Positions 9,509 through 20,770 of a stretch of DNA of 64,000 bases are shown here, piece after piece. The first letter of the stretch is position 1. Each line of letters opens with the position of its first letter. The notes below the pieces were generated by a model. It saw nothing but the letters and a program-made list of their open reading frames with translations, ran no database searches and had not been told where the DNA came from. The translations under genes were made by a program, and so were the position numbers. The DNA is from Psilocybe azurescens (taxonomy: Eukaryota > Basidiomycota > Agaricomycetes > Agaricales > Agrocybaceae): positions 309,064 through 373,063 of the forward strand of contig JAJIRX010000880.1 in the NCBI GenBank assembly GCA_023853785.1, read 5' to 3'.

Positions 9509-12500
9509 ACAAATCAGCACAGCAGCTCGCAGCCGACAAAAGCCGGTATCAGGCGCCAAATCGCAAGTAAGTAGTCGTTGCTATCCCTTTTTACTTTAAC
9601 TTACAGCGTCCAAGCCCTCAGTTTTCAAGAACGCGAGGATCTCCTCTGCGCAGCTGAGAACGATGTGGATATGACCGATGGCGCATGGATCGACGAGGAC
9701 GACACTGCTTTTTCTCGGCCACCTCCTGGAGAAGAAGGATTTTTTCAAGTCATGCGGGGGGGGGAGGTTCGTTTGCAAGACTTGTTTTTGGATACTCTTA
9801 GCGGAGCAGTACGTGTTTTTCATCCTATTCGTTATTGGATTTAACGGCGCAGTCCCTAGAAAACGGAAGGACCATCGCACGCTGAAAGGACCGAGTGGAA
9901 CGTCAGATCCAGGCCTGGAAATCTGTGCTGCCCCACCTTGTCAACGCATTCCTCAAATTCCAATCGCAAGGTCTGCCTACCAGAAACGCTGGAGGGCAGA
10001 AATCAGGTTCCCTGGACAATTGAAGTCATTTCTTTGGAAGGTAGTTGCAGATTTTCTTACTGAGAATAACACTAACATCTTTGACAGGCCGAGGACACCG
10101 TCCTTTTCTTTTCACAACGGATGCGATATCTGCTGCTGTTACTCTCGTCGAGTCTGGCATCATTCCGGTATCTCCTGATCAACCCCGCTTAGGATTTACG
10201 ATCGAAAGTCTGCGCTTTTACAGGCAGTTACGACGTGTATGTCCCCCGATTTAGCATCAATGCATTTCGCGAAAGCTCTGGATTTCTATCATGCTGTAAG
10301 TTCCCTTGGATCCTTTCCTACATTTCCGTTGTTGACTCCTCTAGATTCCTCATATGCCCTATCTTGCCGATCAGCTCAGCAATGCCTATGATTGTTACCT
10401 TGAGATTATACGAGCTGTCAAGAAGATCGTTAGCGCCCGGGAAGCGCTGGGGAAAGCTGGGACACACAAAATATCTGTCCTCCATGCCTCTCACGAGGGT
10501 AGAGGACGAACCGCCTTTGAAATTCCGCCTCCTTGCCGCCATGGATGGTAACAACTCTCTCAAGCTTGTCGACAGCGCGTTTCGTACTGGCTCAGTTCGC
10601 ACAGACACTCGTAAATCAACGTCTCGACGCTGGATTTCATCAGAAGAAGTGGACTTATTCAAGGAAGAGGTGAAAAAGGTGTGTTTGAATATATCTCACG
10701 TATAGGAACTGTCTAAGTATGGTCCTAGGTCTCTCCCTCGTACTCAGAAATCATCAGCCGACCAACATCCCGCGACCATCAGCGGTCATAAATCCGCCTG
10801 ATATGCCCATTCAGTCTATCAGTGATGCAGACCCCAGAACAGACGACGGAGCTCAGCCACCGCCAGGAACAATGCCGCCAGGTGTTCATCCAGATTCGCG
10901 ACGGACTGGAGGATCTTGATAATGAAGAAGTTGCTTGGCTTAACGTTTTGGAGCACGATGGATTGGCGCAATGCATCAATGCCTGCGTCGATCGTTGGAG
11001 AAATGCTGGCCCTGAAGCCCGAAAGAAAATGTATTCCTTATTCGCTATTGCTGGCATTTTCTTGGTTGTCTGCCGTCATGGGCATGTCCTTGTCATGTGT
11101 GACATGATTCGGAGTGGCGAACTGTACGTCTCCATTTTTAGCAGATCCTTAGTTCTCAAACTCATGTTGACTAATCTAGAATGAAATATCCCCTGGCCAT
11201 TGTCAACCGATTATTCCAAGACTTTGGATCTGACATATGCCTCGCATACGATATCATGTGTGCATTTGTCACCACTCTCAAAAGAGCTGCCTTGGCACGA
11301 AAATGGCTGCCCTGAATCTTAGTGGCGTAGTCCCTGCGTTTCATGGACATGCCCATAATCGTTTCTGTCAAGTTCACTGGCATCCTATCTACGTTGACGG
11401 CGTGGGTATGGAGGACTTCGAGGAGTGCGAACGCACTTTTGGCCGCTCCAATGAACTTGCTTCCGTTACCCGTTTGGCGACTCCATATCATCGAGAGCAG
11501 CATATCGATGAACATTTTCACTTTCGCGACCTCGACAAGCATACGACCTCAGGTAAGTCACTGTTCTGGCCGTATTGGTGGTGTCTGGTGTCTAATTGGC
11601 CCTCTTAGGAAATTTCATCTACGAAAACTATCGCCAGGCACTGGAGAGAATCGCGATTGATACGCCTCACCTGGCTGAGCTGTCCACAAAGCTCAATATC
11701 GGAGCTGCGGACTACGAAGGGTACCTCAAGAGCAAACGTGAATACCTGGCGCGTCTACGCACAGAGCCTGCAGATGAACATGCAAAGGCAGAGTACGTGG
11801 AGCTCTTATTTGATTTGGATTCCCTCAGGTATGTATAGTAGATAATGTCTCCCTTCTGTTGTCTATCTTATTTACTAATTTGTCAGACAGAAGAGTGAAG
11901 CCTCGATGGCTCGTTTCAATGATCGTGATCGCCTTATGATCCGGGAAGGATATACTGGGAAGCAGATCACACAGATCACTACCCAGTATCGTACCACATA
12001 CCAGCGCTGGGCCGCCAAGAATGAAGAAGTGCTTCGATCTACGAAGAGGAGCGGAATATCGCTGTTAGATGGACACCCAGTATGCAGGAATACGAGGAAG
12101 CCTTGGTTATTCTCCGTGAACGTAAGTACCGCAGGGCTCTGGACGATCTGGAGAGGCTGGTGGTCCAGCGCCTTTTCGAAATGAAAAAGCTGGGGATGAG
12201 TGGCGTAGGTACGTGGCAGGACATCTGTTCTGAGATCTCATACTTATTCTCAACATTAGGCTACAAGCTTCGCGAGAAGATCAGCAAATCTCTCAAGACC
12301 AGAGCTGGTGCAATCCAATCCGCATTGAAACGTTACAATGAGGCAGCGGCCTTGATGGTCCCACCGCGAGTTGTGTTGACTTGGGAGTCCGTCATTACTG
12401 CTGTCAACCTCGCCCGATTTCGACCTATTGCGAGATACACGACAAGATATCCGGACGCTGGAATGGGCTCAGCCAGCTAACCGTGAAGCTATGGTGATGT

Positions 12501-12939
12501 ATTTTCAAATCAAACGAGCTAAAGAAGAACTTCTTCGTCTAAACGTGAGAAATCCGGCGTTTATTAACTTTTATGTATGATGACCATGTCGACCACTACT
12601 GAGCTGTCAGTGCCAACATCATGGTCAATCCCCTCTCGCCTTTGAGATATCTACTCGATGGCAATACCGTAACAAAATTCACGAACAGATAGCCCGGCGC
12701 CTTCTGCAAACAAGTCGACTTCCTGGCTTTAGTGGCGCTCTCTTTTATGGACGACGTAAAGGCCGCGATTCATCTCTTAATGAAGATACCCCTGCTCCTG
12801 CATGGGCAAGGGATATACTCGGGATTACGCAAATCGATATCGACATCGTCAAGTGGATGACTTGGCGGTTGATGATGCAGACGTTGATATGGACTCCTTT
12901 ATCACTTTTTTAGATGATGTTTCTATTGCTGATAGTTAA
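9406..12939 (+). pseudogene. KDZ transposase (Kyakuja-Dileera-Zisupton), frameshifted
   Basis: The start MSKRSGLSSG lies inside the left TIR. First exon 9406-9566, intron 9567-9606, with further short introns (for example after 11552 and 11828). Diagnostic KDZ blocks in order: an N-terminal region leading to VEDEPPLKF and AAMDGNNSLK (about 10500-10560); DRWRNAGPEARKKM, then CRHGHVLVMCDMIRSGEL (about 11000-11125); KYPLAIVNRLF and YDIMC (11183-11265); the core GVVPAFHGHAHNRFCQV, GMEDFEECERTF and IDEHFHF (11320-11550); GNFIYENYRQALERI (11610 on); then a long C-terminal coil ending DDVSIADS-stop at 12939. The family transposase is an RNase H-fold recombinase. Reading-frame breaks near 10450, 11285 (two extra bases), 12412 (one extra base) and near 12850 inactivate it. 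Confidence 0.88.
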
Positions 12940-14112
12940 TGTAGCCGCATTTATTTTATTTCATCTAATTGCAATTTATTATATCCCCCTCTTTTGTGCG
13001 GTTGAGTCCTAAGTCATGTAATCACTGGTGTTTCGTTCATCGAAGACTCGAAGACTTGAAGTGACGAACAGATTGATCTCTCCTGTATGTGCTGAAATAA
13101 TAGATATCAGCTTCTAGCTGACGATCGAGGGAAGACTTCGTAGAGAAACCTCACTGCTAATGTAGATCATGTATGCCCTTTGATGCATTCTTAATGTAGG
13201 TGTCTTTGCCTTTTGTTTTCTCAGTGACGAAATAGTTAGCGTCAGTAATAAGTACACTTCTGCGTTGGTGTATAGCATCCACATCTCATTGAGCATTACA
13301 ATGTTGGTAAAGGTAAAAATGGGCTTAAAAACATGTTGAATTTATTTGAAATAGAAAAATTATAGAAATTAGGATCTTCGAGTAATTCTTTGCAGGCTCA
13401 TTTGCTGTTGAGCAATAAAGGATTCAACTCGTGAGATTTAGGCTAAAAATTCATGTTCTTCAAGATATTTTCGCAATCGAAGATGCCCACAAGCTTCTAC
13501 ATGTAAAATAACTAACCAGTATTGTTTAATACATACCCTATCATAGTTCTTACCAAGTTCTTCTCTGTCTTACCCAACGAGACTGGTACTAGGGATAAAC
13601 GAACCTGGCAACTATTGTCATAAGCAACTCGATGGATGATGCAAGTTCCTACCAAAATAATAAATAAATTGACTTGAAAACCAGCTCAAGTAATTTGTCT
13701 CTAGCTAAAAATATGCAGTGATAGGTCTGCAATGCTTTGTATATTGACCAATACACGCGGTGTTCGAAAAATTAAGACGTTTTAAAAGCCATTTAGCATA
13801 CCGCTCAAGAAGATAAACACTCCATAAAGTAATAAAAATGACTAATTATCTTCTCAAAAACATATAGAAATATTTTCAAGGCCATAGGAGTAAAATTGCA
13901 CATACAAGGGAGAGCTTAATGTTGTGCAGTGGGCAGATTGTGTATCATCCTAATTTAGTAACACCCCATCCTTTTTCATGCATCCGATCTCATCCCGATC
14001 CCTCACTAGGTCTTTAACCTCAATTCGGCTCCGTCAAAGACCCTGCATAATACGTTTCGACACATAAATGTGAGTCGAAAGGAGTCGACATGCCTCGTTC
14101 ACAGTCGCATCC
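12940..14112 (+). other. Non-coding spacer inside KDZ element
   Basis: AT-rich, with many stops in all frames and no recognisable motif. It separates the transposase from the second element gene and may contain that gene's promoter. An isolated minus-strand ORF at 13114-13296 has no support. Confidence 0.5.
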
Positions 14113-15461
14113 ATGGATCAAACTCCAGTCGGCGCTGGGGCTACTCCCCTCAGGATGTCTGATCTCGGTTTCCATCCCGTTGGGCTATACGACTTACGCC
14201 GTCATCTTGGAAAGCCGAGTGCTTCCATCTTCCAAACATACCGCTCTCGCTTTGAAGCAGCCGATTTTGCTTGGTTTGCAGCTGGTCTTGCCTCGGAGCC
14301 TGCTAACATCAAGTCCGACGAATTTTATCCACAACTCCATGAACTTCGCGAGTAACACGGCCTACCCTGGTGGAACAGAGATCCGAAAAGATCTCCGCAA
14401 ACGTCTTTGTGGTCTCACTTTCGATTTTGTACGTTCTTCTATCCCTCTCACATATGTTTTGTCTTACCATCGTTTCTAGGCTGCACTTTTGGACTGTACA
14501 TTTGGTGGAACAACCCTTGTCGACACGTTCGGGCGACCACTCGGCCTGGTGCTCCCAAGCGTCCAGAGTATGTGAAGGCGGAAGTCTACTTTCCTGGGCA
14601 CTTGGCTAGAGAGGACACACGCTACTCGGAGGCCGTTTCACATATCGTTCAGAAATTCATCACGGACATTGGAATCCCGAACATCGCTTCGCTATGAGAG
14701 AAATGCAGGGCCTCATTGGACACTACCCCACCCACTCTCATTCCCTCTGCTCTCCCTCAGCAAAGCCTCCGGCCAAATGCGTCGCCACCTGGGTCAAGTG
14801 TTTTCACTTATCATGGTGAACGGAAACCCCACGTCGTTGTCGTTTCTGATGATGAAGACTTCAATATCGCCACTTCTCAGTACCAACCCATCAACTACTC
14901 TGCAAGAGAGACTGCCTTGAAATATGAACTAAATTCCGTACGCCAAACACTTCAGGACGTTGAAAACGCATTAGCAGACTCTCGCCGTCGTGAAAACGAG
15001 CTTTTGGCTGAAATCGGCCGTCTTTCTGGTTCCCCTGCATCCAACTCGCGTTCTATGACTCCCCTCGCCGCACATACGACACCCCGCACACCAGATCGCT
15101 CCAACGTGACTCATCGAGTAAAGCCTTCACAAGCGCCCACTCTCTCCCGGTGAAATCGCTTTCCGTTGCAGCCACTAAACCATCACATCATGGTTCTTTT
15201 ACCCTCCTACGCCACAGGGAAGAGAGAACTATTCTCAAATTCCAAGCTTTCTTCCGAGTCCTATGAAACCGGACCTTGGCTCTGATTATGGCCGCTTCAT
15301 CCAGGATAATGGGTTAGCTGAAATTTTTTACCATTGACCTTATTCGCAACAAGGTTCCGATGTTCCTGTGGCGTGATGAACTCATGAAGGCAGGAATTTC
15401 TGATACCATTCTAAATGAGCTCATGTCCTCCATGAGCTCTCATTCTTCTGACAAGGCCTAA
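14113..15461 (+). pseudogene. KDZ element gene 2 (unknown function, coiled-coil)
   Basis: Starts M-D-Q-T-P-V-G and runs through blocks in several frames: a globular part with FQTYRSRFEAADFAWFA (about 14230-14290); after an intron (about 14429-14479) CTFGLYIWWN, then RPGAPKRPEYVKAEVYFPGH and VQKFITDIGIPNI (to about 14690); then SSVFTYHGERKPHVVVVSDD, a coiled coil (ALKYELNSVRQTLQDVENAL, 14915-15030), a Ser/Thr/Pro-rich linker, and a C-terminal KVPMFLWRDELMKAGISD segment ending at TAA 15459-15461. It lies between transposase and right TIR in the same direction, so it belongs to the element. Stops near 14355 and frame changes near 14695, 15240 and 15300 show decay. I recognise no catalytic domain; a structural or DNA-bridging accessory role is possible but unproven. 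Confidence 0.6.
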
Positions 15462-15856
15462 GCGCCACACCCTTGAACCATTCCCTTTCCGTTTGTTGAT
15501 TTGTCTCCATACATTGCCTTAAATGTATCTTTCAATTCTTTCTGTCTTTACCACATCTGTCTGTTAGACTGTTATTGACCTTTGAAGTATCTCCCTTTTG
15601 TATAAGCTTTGTTGATTTAAATTTTCGTACACGGCCTTATGTTTCTTGCACGTATCTTTCCTTTTTGGATCCTGTAAGAGATTTGTTGAAGTTTAGATAC
15701 TATACCATTTTTGGTTGTGTAGGTCCCTTCAGAGTGTAAATTCCCTGTCATGCTCTCCTGGGGCGAAATACAATATATTGTGTTTTTCTTATTTCTATAT
15801 TATATTCCAACCTTTAAAAAGAGAAACAGCAGTCCTCATTTTCTTTTCGACACGGA
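15462..15856 (+). other. Intergenic spacer between KDZ element genes 2 and 3
   Basis: T-rich sequence containing TTTGTATAAG- and TTCCTTTTT-type tracts and an AATACAATATATTG stretch near 15769. It probably holds the end of gene 2 and the promoter of gene 3. No coding signal. Confidence 0.4.
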
Positions 15857-17336
15857 ATGCCTCCAACTAATGTACTTCTCCCCCTGGCCGCCTCCGACAT
15901 GTTACCTCTAAAGCTGCTCCACTTACTAAAACACAAAAGCGCAGGAGAGGGCAGAACGCAACCGCGTTCGTCAGGAAGAAATAAATGACGCCGTCGCAGA
16001 ATGGAAGCAAACCACGTTGAAGACTGCCAGTGATTTAGCTGAGCAGTTCGGAAAGAAGCCCCGCCACTTTCTTGATTTATTTTTTCAAAATGGTGCTCAC
16101 CTTGTCCATAAACGCTCAAAGGTCAACGCGCACAATGCCTTCTTGCACATGAAGGCCGAAGAGCTTCGTGAAAGTCAGTGATTGAATCCTTTTAATTTTT
16201 AAATTCACTGACCATTCTTTCAGACGGCGAGATACCTACTTTGGCAAGGCTCAATGAGGAGGAGGTCAGGAGCGAGTACGACAACCTTAACCACAATGAA
16301 CGTGAAGAAATCATTGTCCGTCATGCCGAATCGAGCTCAGCTGCCTGCCAACAACGTGTTACTGCCAAGGCCCGTGTCCAGGATGTCGCCAATACGTTTA
16401 AAACTATGCAGCAAATAGTAAGTACTTTGATGTTAGCAGTGATTACTTACTCATTGTCGCAAAGATGAACGGCCTCAATACAGCGTGGTCGGCGCCGAGG
16501 GCTTCATCTGCTTGGTGCGGAATTCTCCTGACTTCCACATGGACCCTAAGTGGTACTTTTCGAACCCAGCGTTTATGGAGTACATGAAGATCGCAGTTCC
16601 GGCTCACAAGGGATGGGATATTGGACATGTTGGCGCTAAGTTAGAGGCGTTTGCCATTGCAGGATGCGACACAATTAGTGAGCCTCTTACATGTTCATTG
16701 TTGACTCTCGAGCTGATTTATTTCGATACAGGGCTCCACCGAACATCAAAGCAGCGAGCCGGCGAAATGAAGAGACAAATCCGCGATAAAATTCATACCA
16801 TGCTCAGTAAGCACCTATATTCGAAAACGTCCAGTTGTACATCACTGACTATGTTGAATTAGCTGAAATCACCGGCAATGAGAATGCCCAGATGCACTAC
16901 ATCGACTATGAAGAGAAAATTGTTCAACGTTTTGGAGTCGAGCTTGTTGGTTGGACATACGACAAGCTTGTGAATCCGAAGTTTACTTTCCACCTCCCTG
17001 CCCGGTCTCCGGAAGCTCCTGGACGCATTCAACAATGGAACGTGTAAGTTTGTCCGCCTGACACCATTGCAGCTCAATGAAGCGTTGTCAAGAGCATCAG
17101 ATAGCCATTGATGACGGTTCTGTCCCCGCTCCAAAGACGCCGCAAGTCTTGGAAGGACAGGGGGACGAAGAGGAAGGAGGTCGATGAGCTGGATAAAGAA
17201 AATGAGAACGTTCGCAACGCACCGCCTGTGTCCAAAAGAGATGAACCTCCGCCACCAAGAAAAAGGTACTCGGTGTCCAAGCACAGCCGAAAAGCACGGA
17301 AGAGGTCGAATCGGAGGAGGACTAATTTTGCTAGCA
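15857..17336 (+). pseudogene. KDZ element gene 3 (HMG-box-like N-terminus, basic tail)
   Basis: Coding blocks separated by typical introns: an N-terminal part with TKTQKR and QEEINDAVAEWKQTT (15920-16010); FGKKPRHFLDLFFQNGAHLV and KRSKVNAHNAFLHMKAEELR (16045-16170); intron 16171-16223; a coil LNEEEVRSEYDNLNHNEREE (16240-16305); intron near 16420-16465; NTAWSAVGAEGFICLVRNS and GWDIGHVGAKLEAFAIAGCD (16475-16670); further exons to a lysine/arginine-rich end (about 17100-17336) that could be a nuclear localisation signal. The NAF..KAEE..RE pattern followed by an E-Y-x-x-L segment recalls HMG-box proteins, which suggests DNA binding; this is inference. Frame changes at 15905-15950 and near 16985 and 17120 make it a pseudogene. 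Confidence 0.55.
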
Positions 17337-17428
17337 TCTTGAACCTGTTTCCTTTTTGGTGATCGTATCGTTGATATCATGTCTTGCGTAATAGTATATG
17401 TTGTCTTCGGAAAATGGATAGCGCCACA

Positions 17429-18621
17429 TGAACTTGACGCGCTTTCGGGTGGGCTGCTGGGTTTGTCGGTTTCCAAAGCTGGTGCCACAGACTACAGTAA
17501 CACCGCTAGAAAGACCTGACCTCTTGGACATAGAGAAAACCAAGAGCGCTGAGGAAGACTTACAAGCAAGCAAGAGGAGAGATACATGAAGGAGAGATAC
17601 ATGGAGGAGGCTGAAGACCAGCGGGTTCTCACGCTCAACGTTTCTCGCATCGGAAATGGGCAGCGCCACATGAGCGTTGAGAACCGGATTAGGAATATAG
17701 TCTGTGAAGATTGTGAGTAAGGGCGTAGCCGTTTCGCATCAAAAATCGGCAGCGCCACATGAGTGTTGAGAACCAAATTAGGATGTCTTGGGTGTCAAAA
17801 TCTGACAGATACGTGAGGGTAGTGGCGCACGTCAAACGTGGCGCCTGCAAAAATGGAGCACTAACCTAACTTGGAAAGAATAGCAGCATTGCTCACCGAC
17901 GTTGAGGACGGTGAGCAAGTAGTAAGTAGCTTTATCACAATGAACTGGGACTGACTAGATGTAATACCTTGAATATTGAATGTACATTTATTTTCTATGC
18001 TGTAATTACAATACACAACACTAAGGGAACATGCAGTAGGGTGGATTCCCGAAGGTGGGAGGCGATGATGGACAGAAAGGGAAGGGAGGCAGTGATGGGA
18101 GGCGGGACAGGAGGCGGAACAGGAGGCGGAACAGGAGGCGGAACAGGAGGCGGAGACGGGACGAGAGGCGGACAGAACGGGAGGCGCGGGATGGAACATG
18201 TGTCAATTCGGGACACGGGATAGAAATGACGCATTGACCAAGCAGCGAAGCGGGCGGCAATGCCGAGAATCGGGTAGTGTCGGGAGGAAGGGCGGGGAAA
18301 TGTTGCCGAGCATTGTAATGCATGACAGGCGGCTACCAGACCTACGGTACCTGACGATAGATAATCTACCGAAGATAATCTGGATCTTATTATCTATTTA
18401 ATCTTGTCTAATCTACTATCTCTGCAATCGATTATCTTGTCTAATCTAATATCTTGTCTAATCTACAACGTTGAAGAGGAAAAGTAGAAAAGTGGGTATT
18501 TAGGCATAGGAATATTGGAGGGTAAGAGGAATTAGCAAAAGCCAGGCTAACTAGGTGGCGCTGATTTGATCGGTTCTTGCCAGCTAATTAGGCACCGGGG
18601 TGGGAACCTTAGGTGTAGGTG
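17429..18621 (-). repeat. Right terminal inverted repeat of KDZ element
   Basis: Reverse complement of the left TIR. On the minus strand it repeats the transposase promoter, start codon and first codons (MSKRSGLSSG at about 17526-17497), then leaves the transposase sequence and reads into an unrelated tail that stops at 17331. The outer end carries an extra TAGGTG (18616-18621) before the target duplication. Confidence 0.88.
18098..18154 (-). repeat. 12-base minisatellite in right TIR
   Basis: About five units of GGAGGCGGAACA-type sequence, the counterpart of the array at 8781-8835. Confidence 0.75.
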
Positions 18622-18628
18622 CTCAGAA
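18622..18628. repeat. Right target site duplication of KDZ element
   Basis: CTCAGAA, identical to 8311-8317. It lies 62 bases upstream of the TATA box of the inhibitor-like gene. Confidence 0.65.
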
Positions 18629-18689
18629 TTAGTGCAGTTTAACAACAACAAAGACAACCAAATCATCGGTACATGCCACGGAAAGAACA

Positions 18690-18697
18690 TATATATA
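18690..18697 (+). promoter_or_regulatory. TATA box of inhibitor-like gene
   Basis: TATATATA about 54 bases before the ATG at 18751. The KDZ transposon ends only about 68 bases upstream, so the gene keeps a core promoter but anything further upstream has been displaced. Confidence 0.55.
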
Positions 18698-18750
18698 ATG
18701 GCAGGATTGTGTAGTGTTTCACCACCTTCCACAGAAGCCTTTCGAACATT

Positions 18751-19371
18751 ATGACTCTCCCTAGCGGCATCTATCGTATCTCCCAGTGGGGAACTTTTGA
18801 ACAGCCTCAGGTTTTAACTGCCACCGAAGACGGCGGCGTCACCGTTTCTCCTCCAGGTAGCGCGCCTGAAAGGAACCAACAGGTAAAATGTTGCTTTCTG
18901 ATGAGCTCATGGTCCGTAACTTATCAGAACTCTCAGTGGTCCGTTGAGAGTCTTCCAAATGGAAACGTTGCCATCCAGTTCCCCGCTAGGCTTTTTTCCT
19001 TCAAGCTCTCTTTCTTACGAAGGGGAACCGGAAATCGGAAAGAGGATCAAACTTGGACCACGTACCGACTTTCCGACTTCGTGAATGGCGCGTTGAACCT
19101 TCGCCGCAACGCCCCTTACCCATTCCATACTTGCGAAGTCTATGTCTTCGATATTTCACTCGTTAATTAATTTTCATTTTCATTAGTATTCGTGTCCCAG
19201 ATGAAGAACTTCTTGTAGCCGTTTCCCACTTCACAATCCATCCAACTCAGGTATGTTACCTTCTTTCATGCTTAATGGCATCAAAAACTGACCCTGTTGT
19301 AGCTTGCACTTGAACAATTTACCCCAGACCTTGGGAAAGCATGGGCCTTCGAACTCGTGGGTCCCGAGTAA
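18751..19371 (+). CDS. Beta-trefoil protease-inhibitor-like protein, possible frame break
   Basis: Exon 1 (18751-18882) encodes M-T-L-P-S-G-I-Y-R-I to ERNQQ. A 45-base GT..AG intron (18883-18927) rejoins at NSQWSVESLPNGNVAIQFP. Later exons read IRVPDEELLVAVSHFTIHP (19188-19250), then after intron 19251-19302 LALEQFTPDLGKAWAFELVG, stop 19369-19371. The (S/L)-P-x-G-x-Y-R-I start, the Q-W-x-V-x-x-L-P-N-G middle and the W-x-F end are typical of small mushroom beta-trefoil proteins such as the I66 serine-protease inhibitors. There is no signal peptide, so it should be cytosolic. The join between exon 2 (ending near 19161) and the IRVPDE block is unclear: the only short intron (19162-19186) is too short and the frames differ by one base. 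It is therefore either an unusual splice or a broken gene. A paralogue ends at window base 31. Confidence 0.55.
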
Positions 19372-20643
19372 AGTGATGTTTCTGTTAAGCATCGAAGAAT
19401 AACGTTTCAACACGTTGTAACTTGAAGTAGTCCCAAAATCATGCTTGTACCTATGTCTCTAGTACTGTCCTTACAAGATTTACTACGTTGTGATACTTGT
19501 TTTACAGGAAGCTCATCTGATTTAACTCCAGGGCTCAGGCGCCACCTGGGAAGAACCTGTAAGGAACAAAGGAGAGTTGACGAATTCAAATAATTGCACT
19601 TGACTGTGCATGATTTATGTTGAGTCAGTGTGCCGCAGTGCGGGAGTTGGTCATTTAGATTCTTCTGTGAATCTCGGTGCTGCCGTGTGTAATATTACAT
19701 ACGACACACTCCGTTGTTTCCTGATGTAATCTTCATTCTCTGGAGTAACTGTCTTGAGAGTCAACACTGTCGTCTATACTTTGGCTCTATCACGCGTAAG
19801 TATTTTCAAGTACAAGTTTTTGAAGATATCATATCCACTTCATTCGAGGCATTGTTTGATAAAATTCAGATTGCTCTCCGTATAATAAAAATTATAGAAA
19901 AAGCAGTCATTATGAAGTTCTGGACTCCAGTGCGATCCTTTTATTCTCACTGGAAAAGGGCTGAAGACCTTGAAATGCAAGTCCAAGGAGGCGTTACGAC
20001 TGTTTCCATTTTGATTGCAGCGTGCCGATCTTGGTAAAGAAAATAAGTCAATCAGCCATCATGAAGTTCTCAATTGCGAATCGATGTCTTTTCTTCCCTT
20101 GTATAGGCTACGATTTGAATGAGCACCGATTTGAGCAATCTCCTAAAGGGTGCCGCAGAGAACTCCAGTATTGTTGACCGATTGCACATTTAATCCCCAT
20201 ACTTAGACGGAATAGTTCTTAGATATAGATTATTCTCAACTTTGCCAGATATCAAGAGCCGAGCGCTCAGCATACAACCAGTGTTCCCAGACATATAATT
20301 CGAGGTCCCAGACATAGAACACTGAGATATTGAGATATAGAAGTCTCGTTCACACAAATAAAATTATCTATCCCATATATTTAAAATTGTCCCGTACATT
20401 GCTTTGGCTTAATCCCAGTGCTAATATAATCCAAAATGGCCAGCGATAATCAATCGGGTAGCTTAGACTTCTCTAAACATGGCTATCATTTGACTAAGTC
20501 TTGGCTAATTTCTATCATTGTCATCGTATGTACGCACTCATGCACATTACAATCTTTACGGCTACGTTCCCTCTTAGCGCAACTGCACTCATCTTTATCC
20601 TGCTCTTTGCCGCTTCCACTCCTGGCGAGTGCTAAGCGCTGAG
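19372..20643 (+). other. Intergenic DNA with copy-2-specific insertion
   Basis: Bases 19372-19456 and 20634 onward match copy 1 (32-113 and about 139 onward). The intervening 19457-20633, about 1.2 kb, is absent from copy 1. It is AT-rich, without protein-like ORFs and without clear inverted ends. It may be an inserted element or retained ancestral sequence that copy 1 has lost. Confidence 0.45.
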
Positions 20644-20651
20644 TGACGTCA
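20644..20651. promoter_or_regulatory. CRE-like palindrome TGACGTCA, copy 2
   Basis: Same palindrome and similar spacing (119 bases before the ATG at 20771) as at 146-153. Confidence 0.4.
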
Positions 20652-20770
20652 GTGGTCACTTCACAGCAGATTGTGATCACTGTGCAGTGTGTCACAGTCC
20701 ATCAAAATCGGCTGAACAACCAGCTCATCTCGACCTCGACATTTGTCACTGCACCGCCTCCACCAAACAG

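Larger units (their letters stand above)
8318..18621 (+). mobile_element. KDZ-superfamily DNA transposon, 10.3 kb, long TIRs
   Basis: Bounded by inverted repeats of about 1190 bases (8318-9508 and 17429-18616) and by a CTCAGAA duplication. The right end carries six extra bases (TAGGTG, 18616-18621) that repeat its own terminus. Inside, in one direction, are a KDZ transposase gene (9406-12939), a second gene (14113-15461) and a third gene (15857-17336). All three contain frameshifts, so this copy cannot encode its own transposition. It separates the two segmental duplicates and lies just upstream of the second-copy inhibitor gene. Confidence 0.88.

Noticed and set aside
8318..18621. TET/JBP dioxygenase gene, often linked with KDZ transposons in basidiomycetes
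   Set aside because: Looked for H-x-D iron-binding blocks in the element and its flanks; none seen in any protein-like stretch.
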